A DNA stretch of 6,830 nt from a bacterium (GTDB lineage Bacteria > Thermosulfidibacterota > Thermosulfidibacteria > Thermosulfidibacterales > JALWSI01), in assembly GCA_027080315.1 (NCBI GenBank), contig JALWSI010000098.1:1-6830 (forward strand). The letters are read 5' to 3'. Both the position numbers and the translations under genes were made by a program. The notes beneath the pieces are model-generated. The model ran no database searches. It worked only from the letters and a program-made list of their open reading frames with translations, and was not told where the DNA came from. Of this stretch, positions 1 to 5,644 are shown piece by piece; position 1 is the first letter of the stretch, and every line of letters starts with the position of its first letter.

Positions 1-261
1 CTGCTGCCCAATGCCTGCTGCTCAACCATTGTGGTCACCATGAACGCCAGAGAGCTCATCCACTTTTTCACTCTGAGATGCTGCAGAAGGGCCCAGTGGG
101 AGATCAGAGAGGTAGCAAAAGAGATGCTCAGGTTGTGCAAAAAGGTGGCTCCCTTGCTCTTTGAAAATGCGGGTCCCTCTTGCCTGAGAGGGCCTTGCCC
201 AGAGGGAGAGATGAGCTGCGGTAAATCAGAGGCGGTGCGGGAGGAGTTTCTCAACCTATGA
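1..261 (+). CDS. thyX: Flavin-dependent thymidylate synthase ThyX, C-terminal part (5' end outside window)
   Basis: ThyX makes dTMP from dUMP using FAD, NADPH and methylene-tetrahydrofolate, replacing ThyA in many anaerobes and thermophiles. The reading frame is open from base 1 and gives 86 residues before TGA at 259-261. It shows the family's C-terminal signature: the [13 protein letters not shown] strand/helix, then [13 protein letters not shown] (about bases 73-111). The Arg at 76-78 sits where the nucleotide-binding Arg of characterised ThyX proteins lies. The tail is Cys-rich (GPSC...[11 protein letters not shown]), as in many bacterial ThyX proteins. The N-terminal FAD/dUMP-binding part is outside the window; the internal ATG at base 31 is not a plausible start because homology continues upstream of it. 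The stop overlaps the prfA start (ATGA, 258-261). Assignment is firm from motif recognition, but intactness of the full gene cannot be judged. Confidence 0.92.
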   Translation: MLPNACCSTIVVTMNARELIHFFTLRCCRRAQWEIREVAKEMLRLCKKVAPLLFENAGPSCLRGPCPEGEMSCGKSEAVREEFLNL

Positions 262-1343
262 TAACCCAGAAGCTGGAAGAGGCAGAGAAGCGGTTTATTG
301 AACTTGAAGAGGAGCTGGCCTCTGCTTCGGGAGACTTCAAACGCTACCAGGTCCTCGCCAAAGAGCACGCCGAACTGGCTCCTTTAATCAAGACCTATCG
401 CAGGCTCAAAGAGGTTGAACGAGAGATAGACGAAGCGTCAGCCATGCTTGAGGAAGACGACATGGAGCTGAAAGAGCTCGCGAAAGAGGAACTTCCCAAA
501 CTCAAAGAGGAACGCGAGCGCCTGCTTAAGGATCTGAAACTCATGCTGCTGCCGAAGGATCCCCGGGACTCTAAGTCTGTCTTCCTTGAGATAAGGGCAG
601 GGGCTGGTGGAGAAGAAGCCGCCCTTTTCGCCCAAGAGTTGTTTCGCATGTATCAACGCTACGGCGAGTCCAAGGGATGGAAGATAGAGGTGCTTGACCA
701 GCACCTTACGGACCTTGGTGGAGTCAAAGAGATCGTGGCATCTGTTCAGGGCAAAAACGTCTATTCTCTACTCAAATACGAAAGCGGGGTTCACAGGGTG
801 CAAAGGGTCCCCGAGACCGAATCAGGGGGCCGTATCCATACCTCCACCGCCACAGTGGCGGTGCTTCCAGAGATTGAGGAGGTGGAGGTTGAGATAAAGC
901 CCGAAGAGCTGAGAATAGATCTGTACCGCTCAAGTGGACCTGGAGGGCAACACGTTAACGTCACCGACTCGGCGGTGCGAATCACCCACCTTCCCACGGG
1001 GATAGTGGTGCAATGTCAAGACGAGCGTTCCCAGCACAAGAACAAAGAGAAGGCCATGCGTATGCTGAGGGCCAAACTGAAGGACAAGATGGAGCAAGAA
1101 GCTCAGGCAAAGGTGTCAGCGGACCGCAGACGCCAGGTGGGAACAGGAGACAGAAGCGAGCGTATAAGGACCTACAACTTTCCTCAGAACAGGGTAACAG
1201 ATCACAGAATAGGATTGACACTATACAAGCTGGACGCAATAATGGCTGGCGAACTTGACGAGCTGATTGAGGCGTTGGCTGCTTACGACCAGGCCATGAA
1301 ACTTGAGTCATTCGGAGAGAAGAGGGAGGGCGACGCTACATGA
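258..1343 (+). CDS. prfA: Peptide chain release factor 1 (RF1)
   Basis: RF1 recognises UAA and UAG in the ribosomal A site and triggers hydrolysis of peptidyl-tRNA. The 361-residue length is normal for the family. The N-terminal third is a charged helical domain (about 1-100). The codon-recognition motif PxT is PET at 185-187 in [20 protein letters not shown]2 would carry SPF. The catalytic GGQ is at 229-231 within [18 protein letters not shown], and its Gln is the usual methylation target of PrmC. The ATG at 258 overlaps the thyX stop and is preceded by GGGAGGAG (239-246), 11 bases upstream. Its own TGA (1341-1343) overlaps the start of the HU-like gene. No prmC follows, unlike in many genomes where prmC is adjacent to prfA. 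Assignment as RF1 rather than RF2 or a stalled-ribosome rescue factor is secure from PxT, GGQ and full length. Confidence 0.98.
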   Translation: MITQKLEEAEKRFIELEEELASASGDFKRYQVLAKEHAELAPLIKTYRRLKEVEREIDEASAMLEEDDMELKELAKEELPKLKEERERLLKDLKLMLLPKDPRDSKSVFLEIRAGAGGEEAALFAQELFRMYQRYGESKGWKIEVLDQHLTDLGGVKEIVASVQGKNVYSLLKYESGVHRVQRVPETESGGRIHTSTATVAVLPEIEEVEVEIKPEELRIDLYRSSGPGGQHVNVTDSAVRITHLPTGIVVQCQDERSQHKNKEKAMRMLRAKLKDKMEQEAQAKVSADRRRQVGTGDRSERIRTYNFPQNRVTDHRIGLTLYKLDAIMAGELDELIEALAAYDQAMKLESFGEKREGDAT

Positions 1344-1615
1344 TAAAGGCAGACTTGATAGAGGCAGTGATGAATGCCACAGGATACTCCAGGGCAGAGG
1401 CTGAAGAAGCGGTTAATCTCACATTAAAGATAGTGATAGATGCCTTGAAGAACGGAGAAGAGGTTGTTATCCGCCGATTTGGCAGCTTTGCGGTGTATCC
1501 TTCAAAGAGAACCAAGGGTCGCAACCTTTCTACTGGCAAAGAGGTGCCGATTCCTCCAAGAAACGTGGTGCGCTTCAGGCCCAGCAGGCATATGCGCATA
1601 GTTAAGGATGATTGA
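1340..1615 (+). CDS. hup: HU/IHF-family DNA-binding protein
   Basis: Small histone-like protein that binds and bends DNA as a dimer, acting in nucleoid compaction, replication, recombination and transcription. At 91 residues it has the standard length. Visible parts are the N-terminal helical dimerisation region (about 3-40), the turn motif RRFGSFAV (45-52) and the beta-arm [26 protein letters not shown] (56-81). The arm tip carries Leu63 where HU and IHF usually have the DNA-intercalating Pro (RNP). The [12 protein letters not shown] segment looks somewhat IHF-like, so whether it is an HU homodimer or an IHF-like subunit is open. The ATG start forms an ATGA overlap with prfA and is preceded by GAGGGAGGG (1322-1330), 9 bases upstream. 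Its TGA overlaps the proposed TTG start of comEC. Confidence 0.95.
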   Translation: MIKADLIEAVMNATGYSRAEAEEAVNLTLKIVIDALKNGEEVVIRRFGSFAVYPSKRTKGRNLSTGKEVPIPPRNVVRFRPSRHMRIVKDD

Positions 1616-3444
1616 GCCTATGGAGGAATAATAAGGGCTTAGCAGCCCTTGTAGTATTAACATTTCTGCTGATCACAACGACGAGGATCCTCTTCTCTCT
1701 CAAAGAGAGAAGAGAGATCCTCAATTTATATCCACCTGGCTCCCTCATTGAAGGCTACGCCACAGTGGTGGATGATCCCCTTGAGTTAAAAAGGGGATAC
1801 AGCCTTCTGGTGAAGTTCAAGACCCACAAACTACTGGTCACCCTATTCTCCCCTTTTCAGCCTGACACTCCCTTGAGATTCGGAGATAAGGTGTGGGTTA
1901 AGGCCCACATACTATCGTTAAATCCTTGCTCAGACTCCTTGAGCACCGTGGATATTCTCTCTTTTAGACACCTCAGGGGATGGTGCAAAAGGATCAGGTT
2001 CATAGGTTCCGCCAGCCCTCACTCCCTTCTTGTAAAGATCCACATATTGAAAGGACAGATAAAGGAGAGAATGACCGCTGCCCTTGGCCCAGAGGCGAGC
2101 TCTTTGCTGGCTGCCCTGGTGCTGGGAGCAAGGGAAGAGCTACCAAAAGAGCTAAGATACGACTTCAAAGCCTCAGGTTTGGCCCACCTGCTGGCCGTTT
2201 CTGGTTTTCACGTGGGGATCGTGGCCCTGGTTATATTCTGGATATTGAGGCTTCTCCTAAAATTGACGATCCTGTTTTGGCCAAACCTGGTGATCTCACC
2301 TCTACTCACTCCCTCTAACCTTGGTGCTCTTACCACCATACCCTTGTTATCCCTGTACGTAGAGATGACTGGAGGAAGGGCTTCGGCAATAAGAGCCGCC
2401 CTGATGCTCTCTCTCTACATTGTGGCCCGGGTTATGGGGAGAGAACGCCCCCTATTCATGGCTGTGGTCTCGTCTTTTGTGGTGCTCGTTCTCTTTCAAC
2501 CACTCTTCATTTTCCAGCCTGGCTTCCAGCTAACCTATTTGGCAGTAGGCGGAATCATGGTGATACTTCACCTGTACCGCCCAGTTGAGGATAGACTGCA
2601 AAAGGGCCTATCGGTACCTTACCGGGTAAAGAGTATTATCAATGGCATGGGAATATGGCTTGCCATCTCTCTATTTTTACCTCTCCTTTTGTGGCCCTGG
2701 GTGGGTATGATTTTTCACAGGATCCCCCTACTAGCACCCATCTCAAACCTTTTGCTCACCCCATTAGCATCTCTTCTCATCGCTTCGGGGTTCTTATGGG
2801 TGCTTTGCGCCCTCACCCTACCCCTTGAGTGGCTAAAGCCTCTTGGAAGCCCTGTGGTTCTCCTAAGCAAGGCCTTTATTAGAGGAATCTCCTTTGCTGG
2901 GAAGCATGGCCCCTTTCCGTGGATTCCTCTATCGCTCTCTTTTCTCATGCTGGGGTTTCTGATCTTTGCATCCCTTTGGCTGCTGAGAAAAAGGAGGTTA
3001 GCCTTAACATCTTTCGCCTGCGTAATCGTTATGGTGGTGGCCCTGAAGGTGATTAGGACTTCAGGGATTCAGCCCTTAACCAAAGGAAACAACCCAGCCC
3101 TCTTCTGCAACCATAAAAGAGAAACCTTCCTGGTGATGCCACCTCTATCCCCCTTTCTTGTAAACCGCTGCGTATTGCCAGGGCTTATGAGAAGGGATGT
3201 AACCCGGCTCTCGGCTGTGATCGTAACCAGCTCATCCTCAAGGGCTGTTCAGTGCGTCAAAGAGCTTGGAGTTTTAAGGGTTAACCGTTTTCTGGTACCA
3301 ATGAGCCTCTATCTATCCCTCAAAGCCTCAAAAGACCAACCAAAAGGGGTGAGTCCCCTACTTCACGAAGAGAGGGTCGGTTGCTTCAATGTGAGGCCCT
3401 TAGGAAAAGATGGTATTGGCGTTGAAACCAACAGGGTTGAATAG
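1612..3444 (+). CDS. comEC: ComEC/Rec2-family DNA-uptake channel protein with degenerate C-terminal domain
   Basis: ComEC is the inner-membrane channel that carries single-stranded DNA into the cytoplasm during natural transformation. This protein has 610 residues. It has an N-terminal membrane segment (about 9-29) and an OB-like extracellular region (about 38-135) with two cysteines (106, 125) that might pair. The polytopic competence core spans about 150-490. Hallmarks are SGLAHLLAVSGFHVGI (188-203), GGRASAIRAALM and PGFQLTYLAVGGI. The C-terminal 110 residues resemble the start of a ComEC metallo-beta-lactamase domain, but the THxDxDH site is replaced by T539-SSSS, so no metal site is visible. 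The start chosen is TTG at 1612, overlapping the HU stop as TTGA, with AAGGAT just upstream; the ATG at 1620 is out of frame. The frame is open with no frameshift. Family is firm; competence of this organism is inferred only. Confidence 0.93.
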   Translation: MSLWRNNKGLAALVVLTFLLITTTRILFSLKERREILNLYPPGSLIEGYATVVDDPLELKRGYSLLVKFKTHKLLVTLFSPFQPDTPLRFGDKVWVKAHILSLNPCSDSLSTVDILSFRHLRGWCKRIRFIGSASPHSLLVKIHILKGQIKERMTAALGPEASSLLAALVLGAREELPKELRYDFKASGLAHLLAVSGFHVGIVALVIFWILRLLLKLTILFWPNLVISPLLTPSNLGALTTIPLLSLYVEMTGGRASAIRAALMLSLYIVARVMGRERPLFMAVVSSFVVLVLFQPLFIFQPGFQLTYLAVGGIMVILHLYRPVEDRLQKGLSVPYRVKSIINGMGIWLAISLFLPLLLWPWVGMIFHRIPLLAPISNLLLTPLASLLIASGFLWVLCALTLPLEWLKPLGSPVVLLSKAFIRGISFAGKHGPFPWIPLSLSFLMLGFLIFASLWLLRKRRLALTSFACVIVMVVALKVIRTSGIQPLTKGNNPALFCNHKRETFLVMPPLSPFLVNRCVLPGLMRRDVTRLSAVIVTSSSSRAVQCVKELGVLRVNRFLVPMSLYLSLKASKDQPKGVSPLLHEERVGCFNVRPLGKDGIGVETNRVE

Positions 3445-3506
3445 CCCGTCATAAAGTATAAATTCCAGCTATCGGTGAGGGGAGAAAGAGGAGGCTTGGA
3501 AAGAGA

Positions 3507-4412
3507 ATGATCTTCTTTGAAACCCCTTACGAAATGCCCCCCTACCGCCCCCCCAGCGAAGCTGAGAGTGTGCTATTCAGGGTAACCAGAGGCTGTCATT
3601 GGAACCGCTGCACCTTTTGCGGCATGTATAGAACCGAGAAGTTCTCCATACGAACCCCTGAAGAGGTGATAGCGGACATCAAGAAGGCCGCTGGCATGTT
3701 TGGAGAGCTTCCCCGCACCATATTCCTGGGAGACTCCGACGTACTCATTATGAAGACTAAAGACCTGTGCCGTATTCTGGAATCCATCTACAAAGAGTTC
3801 TCACAGGTGATGAGAGTCACAGCCTACACAAGGGGGAAGACCCTTTACCGTAAAAAGGAAGAAGAGCTGAGAGAGCTCCATGGTGCAGGCCTCACCCGGC
3901 TACACGTGGGCCTTGAGTCGGGAGACCCGGAAATACTCAGCCACATAAAGAAGGGACTTACTCAAGAAGAGATGGTGATTGGAGGAAGAAAGGCCATAGA
4001 GTCGGGATTCCAGCTCTCTCTATACGTGATTCTTGGAATAGGCGGCGAAGAGAGATGGCGCCAACACGCCCTGAACACAGCCCAGGTGTTGAACCAGGTA
4101 GCCCCCCACTTTGTCCGTTTGAGAACCTACATCATGCAGCAGGGCACACCTTTGGCAGAAGAGGTGGAGAGAGGAGAGTTCACCCTAGCTTCGTGTCTCA
4201 CAGTGCTTTACGAAACCAGATTGCTTTTGCAAAACCTCAACATACCCACCATGTTTCTGTCAGACCACATCTCAAACTACCTGCCGCTGAATGGCAAACT
4301 TCCTGAAGACAAAGAGAGGCTTATTGCACAACTGGACTCTGCCATTGCCCAGCTGGAGTCTAATCCCCACTTGGTGGAAGAGTACTCACACAGGGGGTAT
4401 CTCTCTCTGTAG
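3507..4412 (+). CDS. Radical-SAM protein of unknown substrate (Elp3/MiaB-like domain, stand-alone)
   Basis: This 301-residue protein belongs to the radical-SAM superfamily, whose [4Fe-4S] cluster cleaves S-adenosylmethionine to start radical chemistry. The motif TRGCHWNRCTFCGMY places cysteines at 30, 35 and 38 (C-x4-C-x2-C). This is wider than the common C-x3-C-x2-C but characteristic of a group of uncharacterised proteins that begin with a similar ETPYEMPPYRPPSEAES stretch. GDSDVL and the SAM-site-like HVGLESGDPEIL (GLESG at 135-139) support the partial TIM barrel. The C-terminal FLSDHISNYLPLNGKLPEDKERL segment is also typical of that group. No extra Cys-rich ferredoxin domain, TRAM or B12 domain is present. 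The ATG is preceded by AGGAGG (3489-3494), 12 bases away, with a purine run between. It stands alone, 62 bases after comEC and 310 before nuoA, so neighbours give no functional clue. Confidence 0.87.
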   Translation: MIFFETPYEMPPYRPPSEAESVLFRVTRGCHWNRCTFCGMYRTEKFSIRTPEEVIADIKKAAGMFGELPRTIFLGDSDVLIMKTKDLCRILESIYKEFSQVMRVTAYTRGKTLYRKKEEELRELHGAGLTRLHVGLESGDPEILSHIKKGLTQEEMVIGGRKAIESGFQLSLYVILGIGGEERWRQHALNTAQVLNQVAPHFVRLRTYIMQQGTPLAEEVERGEFTLASCLTVLYETRLLLQNLNIPTMFLSDHISNYLPLNGKLPEDKERLIAQLDSAIAQLESNPHLVEEYSHRGYLSL

Positions 4413-4489
4413 AGCCTTTCCAAATCATATCCAAACCTGGCTATACCCTTAAAAGCCTAACTTTCCTCATGATTCTTTAAAAGCATAGA

Positions 4490-4518
4490 TTGTGAATAAA
4501 ATCATTTTCTCTATTGAC
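4490..4518 (+). repeat. Direct repeat, copy 1 (29 bases)
   Basis: This copy starts with TTGTGAA and ends with the 15-mer ATTTTCTCTATTGAC (4504-4518). It matches 4643-4671 at 25 of 29 positions, with TTGTGAA and the 15-mer in the same register. The end TTGAC plus the next A makes a perfect -35 hexamer. Read from GTG 4492, the copy encodes (M)NKIIFSID. Confidence 0.85.
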
Positions 4519-4540
4519 AGCCCACATCTACCTCTATAAA
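4514..4540 (+). promoter_or_regulatory. Candidate sigma-70-type promoter for the nuo operon
   Basis: TTGACA (4514-4519) matches the -35 consensus and TATAAA (4535-4540) matches five of six -10 positions. The 15-base spacer is shorter than the preferred 17. The -10 lies inside a small dyad, CCTCT-ATAA-AGAGG (4531-4544), which could be an operator or be chance. Transcription from here would give a leader of roughly 175 bases before nuoA. The equivalent TTGACG at 4667-4672 has only a poor -10 candidate (TAGTTA, 4690-4695) at 17-base spacing. Confidence 0.4.
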
Positions 4541-4585
4541 GAGGCGAGCGATTGAGAGAGGGAAAGTTCAAAGATCACATCAGGC

Positions 4586-4636
4586 CTTCGCAGGGGCAAA
4601 ACTGTTTCCCGAGTTTTCAAGGGAAATGAGGCGAAG
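4586..4636 (+). other. Overlapping inverted repeats in the nuo leader
   Basis: TTTCCC (4605-4610) pairs with GGGAAA (4621-4626) across a 10-base loop. AAAACT (4598-4603) pairs with AGTTTT (4612-4617) across an 8-base loop. The two hairpins share bases and cannot form together. CTTCGC (4586-4591) and GCGAAG (4631-4636) could close an outer stem around either. No T-run follows directly, so this is not a standard terminator. Pairing is visible in sequence; any regulatory role is inferred and stems are short. Confidence 0.35.
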
Positions 4637-4642
4637 CGGAGC

Positions 4643-4671
4643 TTGTGAAAAAGGTAATTTTCTCTATTGAC
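4643..4671 (+). repeat. Direct repeat, copy 2 (29 bases)
   Basis: Second copy of the 4490-4518 element, 153 bases downstream and 51 bases before the nuoA start. TTGTGAA and the 15-mer ATTTTCTCTATTGAC (4657-4671) are identical; the four differences all lie in the 7-base middle. Read from GTG 4645, it encodes (M)KKVIFSIDGQ before TAG at 4690. Confidence 0.85.
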
Positions 4672-4710
4672 GGGCAAAGATGCGATAAGTAGTTAGACGG
4701 CGACATTCAG

Positions 4711-4719
4711 GGAGGTGAT
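4711..4719 (+). promoter_or_regulatory. Strong Shine-Dalgarno site of nuoA
   Basis: GGAGGTGAT is fully complementary to the usual 16S rRNA 3' tail, with 7 bases between GGAGG and the ATG at 4723. It fixes the nuoA start and suggests high initiation at the head of the operon. Confidence 0.85.
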
Positions 4720-4722
4720 TGA

Positions 4723-5079
4723 ATGGAAGGTGTTTACTGGCCGTTGGTATTTGTGTTTCTGCTGGCAGTAGGGTTTGGTGGAATGGCTGTGATCATGTCA
4801 AGCCTTCTCGGACCCAAGAAGCCCGATCCTATTAAGCTCTCCCCATACGAGTGTGGAGTAGACCCTGTGGGAGATGCAAGAAAGCCCTTTCACATACACT
4901 ATTACGTCATAGCTCTTCTATTTCTCATCTTTGATATTGAAGTGATCTTCACCTACCCATGGGCTGTGCGGTTCAAAGATCTGGGCGTATTTGGCTTTGT
5001 GGAGATGGGAGTCTTCATCGCCATATTTCTGGCCATATTCGTATATGTATTAGGAAAGGGGGCCTTTGAATGGGAGTAA
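4723..5079 (+). CDS. nuoA: NADH-quinone oxidoreductase subunit A (complex I)
   Basis: NuoA is a small membrane subunit of complex I, next to the quinone cavity at the junction of the membrane and peripheral arms. At 118 residues it has the family's normal length. Three membrane helices are expected at about 7-28, 60-82 and 88-111. The conserved loop [16 protein letters not shown] carries Tyr42, Glu43 and Cys44, and the [15 protein letters not shown] segment has the conserved acidic pair Asp71 and Glu73. The ATG follows a consensus Shine-Dalgarno site. The gene is first of at least four nuo genes. Its last 10 bases overlap the start of nuoB (5070-5079), which suggests coupled translation. Nothing is odd in the sequence. 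Confidence 0.97.
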   Translation: MEGVYWPLVFVFLLAVGFGGMAVIMSSLLGPKKPDPIKLSPYECGVDPVGDARKPFHIHYYVIALLFLIFDIEVIFTYPWAVRFKDLGVFGFVEMGVFIAIFLAIFVYVLGKGAFEWE

Positions 5080-5633
5080 AGAGAGAACCTGTTAAAGAGA
5101 TAGATCTTTCCTTAGTTGCCTCTCCACAAACCGTCCAAGGTGAAGTAACCGCTGAAGAGATGGAGATGCTTGAGAAGGGTGGAGTTCTGGTAACCACCCT
5201 GAACAAAGCAGTGAACTGGGCTCGTAAATGGTCAATATGGCCGTGTACCTTCGGGCTTGCTTGCTGCGCCATTGAGATGATGGCTACAGCTGCAGCCCAC
5301 TACGACATGGCCCGTTTCGGATGCGAGGTGTTCAGGGCGTCACCCCGTCAAGCAGACCTTCTTATCGTAGCCGGAACCCTCACCAAAAAGATGGCCCCAG
5401 TGCTAAGAAGGGTTTACGACCAGATGCCCGAGCCTAAATGGGTGATAGCAATGGGAGCCTGTGCCATCAGCGGAGGAATCTTCAAGAGCTATGCGGTGGT
5501 GCAGGGAGCCGACAAGGTAGTACCCGTTGACTACTACATCCCTGGTTGCCCACCACGCCCTGAGGAGCTTATTCAGGCTATTCTCATGCTGCAGAAACAG
5601 ATTGAGAAAGAGCCTTTCTCCAACAAGATTTAG
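5070..5633 (+). CDS. nuoB: NADH-quinone oxidoreductase subunit B (complex I, cluster N2)
   Basis: NuoB binds the terminal [4Fe-4S] cluster N2, which passes electrons to quinone. All four ligands are present: Cys65 and Cys66 in [13 protein letters not shown], Cys131 in MGACAISGG and Cys160 in [10 protein letters not shown]. Their spacing matches that in E. coli NuoB. The core [41 protein letters not shown] is canonical. The 187-residue length is usual, with about 38 weakly conserved N-terminal residues before [15 protein letters not shown]. Two further cysteines lie near the cluster, Cys59 (WPCTFG) and Cys85 (RFGCEVF). The ATG at 5070 lies within nuoA and has GGAAAGGGGG about 8 bases upstream. 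The related small subunits of [NiFe] hydrogenases are less likely, given neighbouring nuoA, nuoC and nuoD. Confidence 0.97.
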   Translation: MGVKREPVKEIDLSLVASPQTVQGEVTAEEMEMLEKGGVLVTTLNKAVNWARKWSIWPCTFGLACCAIEMMATAAAHYDMARFGCEVFRASPRQADLLIVAGTLTKKMAPVLRRVYDQMPEPKWVIAMGACAISGGIFKSYAVVQGADKVVPVDYYIPGCPPRPEELIQAILMLQKQIEKEPFSNKI

Positions 5634-5638
5634 AGGTG
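5633..5638 (+). promoter_or_regulatory. Shine-Dalgarno site that decides the nuoC start
   Basis: GAGGTG overlaps the nuoB stop and lies 6 bases before ATG 5645. The in-frame GTG at 5636 is part of this site and has no good site of its own, so ATG 5645 is preferred. Confidence 0.65.
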
Positions 5639-5644
5639 CGAACC

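Larger units (their letters stand above)
4413..4722. other. 310-base intergenic region upstream of nuoA: promoter/leader region, no convincing gene
   Basis: No ORF of credible length or family is seen on either strand. The stretch just after the radical-SAM stop (4413-4480) has no clear rho-independent terminator. From 4490 onward it holds two copies of a diverged 29-base repeat, a possible promoter at the first copy, a set of overlapping hairpins (4586-4636) and the nuoA Shine-Dalgarno site. Three tiny ORFs exist: 15 codons from GTG 4492, 15 codons from GTG 4645, and 14 codons from ATG 4626. The first two encode related peptides because they lie in the repeat. The region most likely controls nuo expression, and a decayed coding remnant is an alternative. 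Confidence 0.7.

Noticed and set aside
982-1311. 109-codon reverse-strand ORF inside prfA
   Set aside because: It is antisense to a well-conserved gene, has no recognisable domain and fits a shadow frame.
1980-2318. 112-codon ORF in another frame inside comEC
   Set aside because: It lies over the conserved competence-domain coding region, has low-complexity charged composition and no family features.
3437-3462. Possible promoter for the radical-SAM gene (TTGAAT 3437-3442 and TATAAA 3457-3462)
   Set aside because: The spacer is only 14 bases and the -35 match is partial; the AT-rich stretch alone does not support a call.
4469-4505. ATGATT/AATCAT inverted repeat followed by TTTTCT as a terminator after the radical-SAM gene
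   Set aside because: The stem is 6 A/T-rich pairs with a 25-base loop, too weak for a rho-independent terminator.
4490-4507. Full Rex operator (TTGTGAA-N4-TTCACAA)
   Set aside because: Only the left half matches; the right half has 3 of 7 bases in copy 1 and 2 of 7 in copy 2.
4626-4670. 14-residue leader peptide ORF before nuoA
   Set aside because: Its Shine-Dalgarno-like AGGGA is only about 3 bases from the ATG, and there are no regulatory codon runs; not supported as a gene.
4490-4671. Mobile element or MITE bounded by direct repeats
   Set aside because: No terminal inverted repeats or transposase are present, and the repeats are diverged in a way not expected for a target-site duplication.
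5636-5644. GTG 5636 as the nuoC start
   Set aside because: It lies within the Shine-Dalgarno site that serves ATG 5645 and has no suitable site of its own.
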